Below, in pieces: positions 15,066-22,797 of a stretch of DNA of 32,724 nt. A model generated the notes under the pieces. It did not search any database and was not told the origin of the DNA. It was given only the letters and a program-made list of their open reading frames with translations. The DNA is from Solirubrobacterales bacterium. Lineage in GTDB: Bacteria > Actinomycetota > Thermoleophilia > Solirubrobacterales > Solirubrobacteraceae. The stretch spans positions 1-32,724 of the forward strand of contig JAPLCJ010000006.1 of the NCBI GenBank assembly GCA_026392255.1, in the 5' to 3' direction. The translations under genes were made by a program, and so were the position numbers. Within the stretch, counting starts at the first letter, position 1. Each line of letters starts with the position of its first letter.

Positions 15066-16568
15066 ATGCAGGACGACCGCTTTGAGTTTCCTACGAACGA
15101 ACTGCGGTCTCGCGCTGCTCGGGGGGCCATCATTAACGGCCTGTTCCTGCTCGCCGTCGAGTCACTCGGACTCGTTCAGGCAGTGGTCGTTGCGCGCATC
15201 CTGAATGCTGACGAAGTTGGTCTCTACGGAATCGTCTCGGTGACCGTAATTACGCTCCTTGCCCTCAAGCAGGTCGGGATAGATGAAGCGTATGTCCAGC
15301 AGGACGGCGAAGATCAGGAATCCGCCTTCCAGCATGCGTTCACCTTGGACCTCGGCCTCTCTGCCGGGTTTGCCGTTCTCGTCGCTGCGCTGTCACCAGT
15401 GATCGGACTCATCTATGGGGATTTCAGCCTCACTCCTCTCATGCTCGCGCTCTCTCTGCTGCCGATCCTGTTCGCTCTGCAGGCCCCGGCATGGGTGTTC
15501 CTGAGGCGGATGGACTTTGTTCGCCAGAGAAGCCTGCAGGCTGTTGTACCGGTCGTGACACTCGGGGTCACGGTAGGACTCATCCTCGGCGGCATGGGAA
15601 CCTGGGGACTGGTCATCGGTGCGCTTGCGGGAAATGCCGCGGCGGCTGCGATGGCCTTCAAGATCAGTCCGTACAGGTTTGCATGGCGCTATGACCGCCA
15701 AACAGCCCGCCGATACCTCCACTTCAGCGCCCCAATCTTCCTGGCTGCGATTTGTGGGCTGCTCATCCGACAGGGACAGACCCTTGCCTTCGAAACCAAG
15801 CTCGGACTCGCAGGCGCCGGCTATCTAACACTTGCAATAACGCTGACCCGCTACGCCGACCGAGCTGACCAGATGATCACCCAGACAATCTACCCAGCAA
15901 TCTGCGCAATCACAGACAAGCCGGCCCGTCTGGCGGAGGTCTTTGAGAAGAGCAACCGCCTGACGGCAATGTGGGCCCTCCCCTTTGGGGCAGGACTCGC
16001 CCTCTTCGCCGACGACCTTGTCCACTTCGTGCTCGGAGATAAATGGCGGCCTGCAATTGCCCTAATACAGATTATGGGCGTGTCGACCGCGATCTATCAA
16101 CTTGGGTTCAACTGGACCGCTTTCTACCGGGCGCTAGGCAAAACCCGGCCGCAAACGGTCTACGCCATCGCTGGACTCGTCGTGTTTGCAGCGGTTCCAA
16201 TTCCCCTCTTATTTACTCGCGGTGCAACAGCATTTGCTTGGGGACTCTTCGCAGTGAACCTCGTCGCTGGCTTCCTGCGCTGGATCTACATGAGGCAGCT
16301 CCTCCCAGGCGTGAAGATCGCCCGGTTTGTCTTCCGATCCCTCATCCCGCCTCTGGTCGCTGCAACCCCGATTCTTCTCTGGCGCAATCAAACCAGCGCG
16401 GACGCGGGCATCGGCACACTCTTTCTCCAGCTACTCCTCTTCGCATCTACCTACCTCTTCTTTACCGCTGTAATGGAACGGGTCCTTCTGCGAGAGGCCG
16501 TGGGCTACCTGCGTCACCGCTCAGCACCCGACGGACCGCCGACTCCAACACCAGCCGAGGGGATGTGA
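15066..16568 (+). CDS. Wzx/WzxC-type oligosaccharide flippase (second of two)
   Basis: The 500-residue protein has about 12-14 hydrophobic segments. The start SRAARGAIINGLFLLAVESL, then VVVARILNADEVGLYGIVSV, is typical of the WzxC-like branch of the flippase superfamily. A central FSAPIFLAAICGLLIRQGQ begins the second half of the fold. It moves lipid-linked glycan units across the membrane. It differs clearly from the flippase at 8571 (YALFG-type loop versus EVGLYG; little shared sequence by eye), so it is not a recent duplication. It has its own apparent promoter and is followed by a GT4 gene two bases after its stop. The carried glycan cannot be read. Confidence 0.88.
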   Translation: MQDDRFEFPTNELRSRAARGAIINGLFLLAVESLGLVQAVVVARILNADEVGLYGIVSVTVITLLALKQVGIDEAYVQQDGEDQESAFQHAFTLDLGLSAGFAVLVAALSPVIGLIYGDFSLTPLMLALSLLPILFALQAPAWVFLRRMDFVRQRSLQAVVPVVTLGVTVGLILGGMGTWGLVIGALAGNAAAAAMAFKISPYRFAWRYDRQTARRYLHFSAPIFLAAICGLLIRQGQTLAFETKLGLAGAGYLTLAITLTRYADRADQMITQTIYPAICAITDKPARLAEVFEKSNRLTAMWALPFGAGLALFADDLVHFVLGDKWRPAIALIQIMGVSTAIYQLGFNWTAFYRALGKTRPQTVYAIAGLVVFAAVPIPLLFTRGATAFAWGLFAVNLVAGFLRWIYMRQLLPGVKIARFVFRSLIPPLVAATPILLWRNQTSADAGIGTLFLQLLLFASTYLFFTAVMERVLLREAVGYLRHRSAPDGPPTPTPAEGM

Positions 16569-16570
16569 CC

Positions 16571-17746
16571 ATGCGTCTCCTTTATGTCTTGGAGCGTTAC
16601 CCGGAGCTCTCCCAGACCTTCGTGGCACAGGAGATCTTGGGGCTCCAGGAGCTGGAATGCGAGGTGCGCGTGGTGACCCTTTCGTCGGGTGTCCCGGGTG
16701 CCGCCCCGGCTCCGTCACGAACTGTAGAACAGGCGGGTACCGTCGAACGGCTGGCCGCGCTTCTTAGCCAAGGCATGAGGAGGCCACTTGCCACGCTCGA
16801 ACAGATGGCAGCCGAGCCCAACTGGCCACCTCCGAACGGAAGTGCGCGGGTTCGCGGGGCCCTGCGCATTGCTCCATTCATCGCGGACGCTAAATGGGCA
16901 GATCACATCCACTCACACTTCGCCACCGAAGCTGCCGATATTGGTCGCCTTCTCGCCCGGGCTACCAAAACGCCGTTCTCCTTTACTGCCCACGGCGCAG
17001 ACGCCTATTCCGACCCTCAAAGGCTTTCCCTCAACCTCCGAGCCGCATCGTTCGCAAGGGCTGCGTCGCCTCACGTGGCCGAGATGCTGCGCAAGGCAAC
17101 ATCAGACCGCCCCGTCGCTGACCGCGTGATTGAGATTCCCGTCGCTGTTGACATTGACCGGTTTGCCTGCCCTCGGCCCTACCAATCCAATGGCGACGTG
17201 ATCAGTATCGGCCGCCTCGTTGAAAAGAAGGGTTTCGCGACGCTGATCTCGGCGTTTGCGTCGTGTCAGAACGCAGAAGCTCTCGCTGGGCGTTCGCTCG
17301 TCGTGATTGGCGATGGGCCCCTCCGAGCAACCCTTGAAGCTCAGGCGGCCGCCGAGAAAGCCCGTGTGTCGTTCCTAGGGGCGCTCCCGCATGATCAGCT
17401 GATGGAGAAGGCTTGGGGTGCGGCGCTATTTGCTCTCACGCCCGAGATAGCCCCAGACGGAGATCGCGACGGCCGTCCGACAGTCCTGATCGAGGCCATG
17501 GCCGCTGGGCTTCCCATCATCTCCACTTCCATACCTGGGATAGAGGATCTTGTTACCCCTGACATTGGTGTGCTCGCTGAGGCTGGAAACCCAACTTCAG
17601 TCGCCCTCGGACTGGAGTCGCTGCTTCAAATCCCTTCGCAGACTCGGCAGCAGATGGGTGAGCGAGGCATCTCATTGGTCGCCCCTTATGGCAGACGCAC
17701 GGTGGCGCGAGGTCTGCTCGACGCTTTCCGCGGCGACCAGAGTTAG
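16571..17746 (+). CDS. Glycosyltransferase family 4 (GT-B fold)
   Basis: A 391-residue GT-B retaining glycosyltransferase. The N-terminal domain begins RLLYVLERYPELSQTFVAQE, a form common in colanic-acid-type WcaL/AmsK relatives, and contains HSHFATEAADIGRLLA and FTAHGADAY. The donor domain has ISIGRLVEKKGFATLI, VVIGDGPLR and an E-x7-E motif around GRPTVLIEAMAAGLP. The ATG at 16571 is chosen because GAGGGG lies eight bases upstream. An in-frame GTG at 16565 that overlaps the flippase stop is less well placed, and a much longer open frame upstream is only a shadow of the flippase. It probably adds one sugar at the cytoplasmic face in the pathway served by the neighbouring flippase. The donor is unknown. 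Confidence 0.9.
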   Translation: MRLLYVLERYPELSQTFVAQEILGLQELECEVRVVTLSSGVPGAAPAPSRTVEQAGTVERLAALLSQGMRRPLATLEQMAAEPNWPPPNGSARVRGALRIAPFIADAKWADHIHSHFATEAADIGRLLARATKTPFSFTAHGADAYSDPQRLSLNLRAASFARAASPHVAEMLRKATSDRPVADRVIEIPVAVDIDRFACPRPYQSNGDVISIGRLVEKKGFATLISAFASCQNAEALAGRSLVVIGDGPLRATLEAQAAAEKARVSFLGALPHDQLMEKAWGAALFALTPEIAPDGDRDGRPTVLIEAMAAGLPIISTSIPGIEDLVTPDIGVLAEAGNPTSVALGLESLLQIPSQTRQQMGERGISLVAPYGRRTVARGLLDAFRGDQS

Positions 17747-17766
17747 ATCCCTCAGAAGCCTGCGAG

Positions 17767-19374
17767 TTACCTCAGAACATAGACCGTCGCGCACCCGAAC
17801 CGATGTTCCGAGGCGAGCAGAGGCCCGAGCAAGGCTTTAAGCGAGGGCAAAGTCCCACTTATCCCGTTGCAGTTTGCAAAGATGTACCTAGCTCCAGTCG
17901 AACGCACCTCCTGCTGTGTAGGAGCTGGTGGATAAAGCCCAAACAGTCGGCCCGCAAAATTGGCTCGCTCCTGCCAATCAGGCGACCAGGATCTCGGCCC
18001 TACGTAAGCCTCCTGACCGCTATAGGCCGGAACCAGCATGCCCCCGTAAGGGGTTGTCAGGACATTTCCGCGTGGTGCTGAGTCCAGGAATCGCAGAGCG
18101 TCTTGCTCAGACGACGAAATGTAATAAGGGAAGTAGGGCTTTTCGACGTTGTCTGCGGCCATCCGCATCCGGTGAACGGTCCCAGGGACTGAAAGGGCCA
18201 AGACGATTGGGACAACCCACCACCAGCGAGGGCGCGGCAACCAAGAAGGACGGTCGCTTACGAAGCCCTGGACGGCAAGCACCGCAAGTGGAAGGGCAAG
18301 TCCTTGAAACGAGTGATACGGGAATGTGCCGAAGGGCTGAAGATATACAACCAAAACAGCTAACGGCCAGAATCGAACAGCCAACTCCTGCCAGCCGTCG
18401 ACCCTCTTACGCAGAGAAATCAGCGCTGGGATGGCAAGTGGCGCCACCGTCAGCGCAATGGCCCAGACCGGCCAGTTCCAATCAGCCTGAGCGCCGCGCT
18501 TGTTCATCTCACCGGCAAGCTTCCACGAGGGGTCTGTCGCGGCCACAACCGCGTAATAGATAGCAGGAATCAGACCGGCGGCTACGACCCAGAGGAGCCG
18601 AAAGTCGGGCCGAGTATTCCGACGCCACCAGCAAAAGCCCTCGACCAGAAGAAGGACCCCGAGCAATTCCGCTCCCTGCCAAGGCTGAAGCCATGTGATT
18701 AGCAAAGCCCCTCCGGCAGCTAGGGCAATCAGAAGAGATCCTTGATCACCACGAGCCCTCTCAATCAGCAGCAGCACAAGCGGGAGCAAAAAGACTGCGA
18801 TCGCACCGAACTCGTACCCCATGAGCAGCTGCCCCGTCCACATCTCAGACGAGATGAAGTCAAGGCTGTATCGGACTGAGTGACCAGCTCCAAGCCAGCT
18901 TGTCAGAGTGCTCCAGCCCATCAGGGTGAAGAGGGCCAGAACCATTGCTGTTCTCTGAGCCCAGACACCGACGAGCAGCCGACGACAGTACTGACGGATT
19001 CCAAAGAACACAACGACCACGGCTACTGGCTTCCACAGGACCGTATAAGCCTCGGGAAGTGGGACGCCAAGCCCTCGATGGAGCATGCCGGAGATCAAAT
19101 ATCCGGGATGCAGAAAGACGCGCGAATTCGGAGCGAAGTCGAAGAGATTCCCGACCAACCAATGATCCCCCGCGTCCCGAACCCACGCTAAATATTGAAG
19201 TTGGTCAACCGTGAAAAGACCGTCTCCCCCGCTCAGGTACCGCCCGGTGAGCAGTAGAGGCAGCATCACCATCATTGAGACGGCGGCCGTCGCGAGCAGG
19301 AAGAGTCCGTCGAACCAGTCAAACCGTCGGCTCGGCTCGCGGGTAGCTGACTGAGCGTCGGGGGTATCCCGCAT
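17767..19374 (-). CDS. Membrane protein, copy 2 of the four-member GT-C-like family
   Basis: A roughly 535-residue polytopic protein of unknown family. Numbered from the GTG at 19383, landmarks are an N-terminal FDWFD, DQLQYLAWVRDAG at 60-72, LHPGYLISGM at 91-100, LDFISSEMWT at 174-183, WLQPWQGAEL at 231-240, WKLAGEMN at 287-294, GTFPYHSFQG at 352-361, PAYSGQEAYVGP at 452-463, STGARYIFANC at 495-505 and GCATVYVLR at the end. The first external loop has Asp-Gln where GT-C enzymes usually have DD or DE. ATG 19374 is preferred because AGGTG lies six bases upstream; GTG 19383 would overlap the previous stop as GTGA. It is last of a tandem trio behind a methyltransferase-GT2 fusion. A glycosyltransferase role is inferred, not shown. 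Confidence 0.72.
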   Translation of the reverse strand: MRDTPDAQSATREPSRRFDWFDGLFLLATAAVSMMVMLPLLLTGRYLSGGDGLFTVDQLQYLAWVRDAGDHWLVGNLFDFAPNSRVFLHPGYLISGMLHRGLGVPLPEAYTVLWKPVAVVVVFFGIRQYCRRLLVGVWAQRTAMVLALFTLMGWSTLTSWLGAGHSVRYSLDFISSEMWTGQLLMGYEFGAIAVFLLPLVLLLIERARGDQGSLLIALAAGGALLITWLQPWQGAELLGVLLLVEGFCWWRRNTRPDFRLLWVVAAGLIPAIYYAVVAATDPSWKLAGEMNKRGAQADWNWPVWAIALTVAPLAIPALISLRKRVDGWQELAVRFWPLAVLVVYLQPFGTFPYHSFQGLALPLAVLAVQGFVSDRPSWLPRPRWWWVVPIVLALSVPGTVHRMRMAADNVEKPYFPYYISSSEQDALRFLDSAPRGNVLTTPYGGMLVPAYSGQEAYVGPRSWSPDWQERANFAGRLFGLYPPAPTQQEVRSTGARYIFANCNGISGTLPSLKALLGPLLASEHRFGCATVYVLR

Positions 19375-19379
19375 GACGC

Positions 19380-21071
19380 TCACCTAACGATCGGCTTTCC
19401 TACTCGGGCTGAGACTCGGTCGGACCGCCCCGTGGGTTTGAGGACGTATACGCGCGCACAACCGAAGGAATGCACTGATTGCACGAGCGGTCCGAGCTCA
19501 CGCAAAAGCGAGCTCGGGGGCTCCACGCGTCCCTGACACTCCTGGAATACATACCTCGCGCCCGTGGATTTGACGAAGCGTTGCGCGTACTTCGGCTGCA
19601 GGTCATCCCCGAAGAAAGCCCCCGTTACGCGGGCCCTCAGATCCCATGACGGCGTCCACGAAAACGGCCCGAGATAGACCTCTCTCCCTGCGTAGGGAGC
19701 GACAAGAAGCCCGCCGTAGGAAGAGGCCAGAACTGCGCCTGGCCGCTCATCATGCTCAAGCCATGACAGTGCCCTTTCCTCACCGGCAAAGATGTAATAC
19801 GGATAGGCAACGTTGTGGATGTTATCTCTGACCAGACGAACCTTGTGTGCTGTCCCCGGAATGATGAACACGGCCAAGACTGGAACGACCCAAATCCAGT
19901 GAGGCCGAGCGACCCACTTCGGACGGTTGACCGTTAAGCCCTGAACAGCAAGTATTCCGAGTGGAAGCGTCAACCCTTGAACTGAGTGGTACGGAAAGGT
20001 TCCAAAGGGCTGGAAAAACACCACCAACACAGCAAAGGGCCAGGCCCTAACTGCGACCTGCTGCCAATCGTTTGCCCGCCTGCCTAATCCGAGGGCAGCG
20101 GGAATGAGGAATGGAAGGAGCGTTATGGCAACCATCCAAAGGGGCCAATCCCAGAGCGCCTGCGCCCCTGCCGCGTTTGCCTTACCAGCCAGTTCCCATG
20201 ACGAATCAGTCGCCGACAAGATCGCGTAGTAAACCGCTGGCAGTCCGCTGACCACGAGGACTGGAATTAGCCGCCACGCGATCGGCTCCTTCGCTCGCGC
20301 GCGCCGCCACAATTCTACTCCGACGATGATCAGGATCAGTTCCGCTCCTTGCCACGGCTGGAGCCACATCACCCAAGCTCCACCAGCAGCGCAGGCCACG
20401 AGGAGCCACCGGTGGCCTCCATCGCGAGCCCTCTCTACCCCGAGCAACACGAGCGGCAGTGCGAACACCGCAACCGCAGTCATCATGTACCCGAGCAAGG
20501 TCTGGACAGTCCAGAGCTCCCCTGAGATGAAGTCCAGCTGGTACTGCCCTGGAGCTCCACCCCATCCAGTCGTCTTGGCGAGTCCGCTCCAAGGCATCAC
20601 TACAAAGAGTGCTATGACCAGACCAGTTCGGGCAGGCCAACCTGCTGGAAGCAGCCTGCGCGTGTACTTCAGGCAGCCGATGAACGCGACGGCGACAGCG
20701 AGTGGCTTCCAAACCGCAATGAACGAGACAGCCAGTGATGCACCCAGCCATCTGTGGACCAGCCCGGAGAGGAGAAACCCCGGGTGGAGGAAGACCCGAT
20801 GGTCGGCTCGCATGTCGAACTCGTTCCCGATCAGCCAGTGATCGCCAGCCTCACGAATCCACGTGAGGTACTGCATTTGATCAGGAGGGAACAGCCCATC
20901 TGCCCCACTGAGCATGCGTCCCTTGAGCAGCAAGGGCGCCAGAACCACCATTGAAAGCAATGTCAGCAGGCCTAAGCAGACCCAATCAAACCAATCCAGC
21001 CCCAAATAGCGAGGCGCAGCTCCTAAGGCTTCTGAAGGGAGGGCTGGCTCAGCCGTACCGCCAACACTCAT
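19380..21071 (-). CDS. Membrane protein, copy 3 of the four-member GT-C-like family
   Basis: A 563-residue polytopic protein, the middle copy of the tandem trio. Shared landmarks, in order, are LDWFDW, DQMQYLTWIREAG, FLHPGFLLSGL, LDFISGELWTVQ, WLQPWQGAELI, WELAGKAN, GTFPYHSVQG, PYAGREVYLGPFSW, STGARYVFQEC and GCARVYVLK. The start at 21071 is well supported: GGAGGG, formed by the last two glycine codons of the previous gene, lies eight bases upstream, and longer frames to 21155 would only overlap that gene. The spacing makes it translationally coupled to copy 4. By eye it is closest to copy 2 at the N-terminus. It is probably an extracytoplasmic sugar transferase by topology and context, but no catalytic residue is established. 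Confidence 0.72.
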   Translation of the reverse strand: MSVGGTAEPALPSEALGAAPRYLGLDWFDWVCLGLLTLLSMVVLAPLLLKGRMLSGADGLFPPDQMQYLTWIREAGDHWLIGNEFDMRADHRVFLHPGFLLSGLVHRWLGASLAVSFIAVWKPLAVAVAFIGCLKYTRRLLPAGWPARTGLVIALFVVMPWSGLAKTTGWGGAPGQYQLDFISGELWTVQTLLGYMMTAVAVFALPLVLLGVERARDGGHRWLLVACAAGGAWVMWLQPWQGAELILIIVGVELWRRARAKEPIAWRLIPVLVVSGLPAVYYAILSATDSSWELAGKANAAGAQALWDWPLWMVAITLLPFLIPAALGLGRRANDWQQVAVRAWPFAVLVVFFQPFGTFPYHSVQGLTLPLGILAVQGLTVNRPKWVARPHWIWVVPVLAVFIIPGTAHKVRLVRDNIHNVAYPYYIFAGEERALSWLEHDERPGAVLASSYGGLLVAPYAGREVYLGPFSWTPSWDLRARVTGAFFGDDLQPKYAQRFVKSTGARYVFQECQGRVEPPSSLLRELGPLVQSVHSFGCARVYVLKPTGRSDRVSARVGKPIVR

Positions 21072-21075
21072 ACGC

Positions 21076-22773
21076 TCACCCTCCATCGGGGACCCCAAGC
21101 TCGGACGAAACCCGGTCTGAGTTCGCAGACGCCCGCAAGACGTAGACACGCGCACACCCGAAGTCGTGGGTGCTCAGGATGGCCTGTCCAAGTTCCCTAC
21201 GCAGCGATGTGGGCGGCTGAGCCTTGCCATGACAGGCTTGGAAGATGAACCGGGCTCCGGTCGACTCAACAGCGGCCTGCGCAGCCGCGGGGCTCATAAA
21301 GTTTCCAAAGATTGCGCCGACTGGAAGGGCGCGCTGGAAGTAGTTTGGAGTCCACGAGAATGGTCCGATAAACGCCTCTCTACCTGTGTACGCGGGGATC
21401 AGAAGGCCCCCATATTCGTCGGTCATTACGCCACCCGGTTCTGGGTCTAGCTCTAGAAAACGCAGCGCCCGCTGCTCACCCGGCGCGACGTAATAGGGAT
21501 ATGCCACTTTGTTGATCTGGTTATAAACGCTCCACATCTTGTGAATCGTGCCCGGAACAGAGAGAAACACGAGCACTGGGACAACCCACCAGAAGGAGGG
21601 CCTAGGAACCCAGCGCGGGCGGAAAGATGTCATGCCCTGCACTGCCAACACACCGATTGGAAACATCAGACCCTGAGCCGAATGGAATGGGAAAGTCCCG
21701 AAGGGCTGCAGAAACACGATCAGCGCTGCCAGTGGCCAGAACCTAGCCGCGGCCTGACCCCAGCTCAAGTCCCTTCGCCTTAAAGCAAATAGAGCGGGCA
21801 GCCCCAACGGGGCGAGGGTGAGTAACACGACCCACCAAGGCCATCCCCAGAGCGGACTTCCGTCGGCTTGGTTGACCTCTCCGGCCAGTTTCCAAGCAGC
21901 ATCCGTCTTCGACAACACTGCGTAGTAGACCGCGGGTATTGCTCCGAGCACGAACAGCCACACCAGACCGAAGTCGATCGACCTTCCGTAGCGCCACCGC
22001 CTGAACCCCTCTACAAACCCGATGATCAGGAGCGTTTCACCTCCCTGCCATGGCTGGAGCCACATGACAAGTCCAGAACCGAGGGACAGCAGCACGAGCA
22101 AGCGGGTACTCCCATCTCCAGCACTTCGTTTGGCTATTCCGAGGAGGACAAAAACCATCAGTGCAATCGCTATGGCCGTCATGGAATAGCCCTGTAATGG
22201 CTGGACCGTCCAAATCTCACCGGACATGAAGTCGAGCTTGAGGCCCCAGATGTAATTGTTGCGACGGTCCCCAATGTTGAAAAACTTGACCAGCCCGCTC
22301 CATGGCATAACAGCGAAAAGCACGATAAATAAAGCGCCTCTGCGCGCCCAAATCCCGACAACCAGCGATCTGACCCAGAGGAGGGCAGCGGCAAAGGTCA
22401 TCACTGCTGCTACGGGCTTCCAGAGGGCGGCGTAGGCAGCCTGAATCGGAACGCCGAGCTTGAATAGGAGGCCCGAGATTAGAAACCCGGGATGCAGAAA
22501 TACACGAGAATCGGGCGCGAAGTCCCACCGGTTACCGATTAGCCCGTGGTTACCAGCCTCTCGGATCCAGGCCAGATATTGCAACTGATCAAGCGCCACG
22601 GCACTCTCGCCGCCGCTCCAAGTCCTGCCTTTCAGCAGGAGCGGCACAACGATCGCAAATGAAGCAGCAACCACCCCGGCGAGGGCACTCCAGTCAAACC
22701 AGTCGAGGCCAAGCCCTCTCCGCTGCCGATTGGCCCTCAAGGACGGTCCAGCATCAGCCGGCAGGGAGCTCAT
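21076..22773 (-). CDS. Membrane protein, copy 4 of the four-member GT-C-like family
   Basis: A 565-residue polytopic protein, first of the tandem trio in transcription order. It carries LGLDWFDW near residue 21, DQLQYLAWIREAG, FLHPGFLISGL, LDFMSGEIWTVQ, WLQPWQGGETLL (Gly for the usual Ala), WKLAGEVN, GTFPFHSAQG, PAYTGREAFIGPFSW, STGARFIFQAC and GCARVYVLR. The ATG at 22773 lies 24 bases after the stop of the methyltransferase-GT2 fusion, without an obvious Shine-Dalgarno sequence. Its last codons supply the Shine-Dalgarno site of copy 3. The conserved C-terminal soluble part with two cysteines would lie outside the membrane in a GT-C topology. Function is inferred only from fold-like pattern and neighbours. 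Confidence 0.72.
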   Translation of the reverse strand: MSSLPADAGPSLRANRQRRGLGLDWFDWSALAGVVAASFAIVVPLLLKGRTWSGGESAVALDQLQYLAWIREAGNHGLIGNRWDFAPDSRVFLHPGFLISGLLFKLGVPIQAAYAALWKPVAAVMTFAAALLWVRSLVVGIWARRGALFIVLFAVMPWSGLVKFFNIGDRRNNYIWGLKLDFMSGEIWTVQPLQGYSMTAIAIALMVFVLLGIAKRSAGDGSTRLLVLLSLGSGLVMWLQPWQGGETLLIIGFVEGFRRWRYGRSIDFGLVWLFVLGAIPAVYYAVLSKTDAAWKLAGEVNQADGSPLWGWPWWVVLLTLAPLGLPALFALRRRDLSWGQAAARFWPLAALIVFLQPFGTFPFHSAQGLMFPIGVLAVQGMTSFRPRWVPRPSFWWVVPVLVFLSVPGTIHKMWSVYNQINKVAYPYYVAPGEQRALRFLELDPEPGGVMTDEYGGLLIPAYTGREAFIGPFSWTPNYFQRALPVGAIFGNFMSPAAAQAAVESTGARFIFQACHGKAQPPTSLRRELGQAILSTHDFGCARVYVLRASANSDRVSSELGVPDGG

Positions 22774-22797
22774 CGGAAGAGCAACTGCCCCTAGGGG

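Noticed and set aside
16043-16570. Upstream extension of the GT4 reading frame into the second flippase gene
   Set aside because: The extension is a shadow of the flippase; the real start at 16571 has a good Shine-Dalgarno site and the normal GT4 N-terminus.
17928-18563. 211-codon open frame on the plus strand
   Set aside because: Antisense to paralogue copy 2; Arg/Pro/Gln-rich, with no start signal and no domain. Long shadow frames are common at this GC content.
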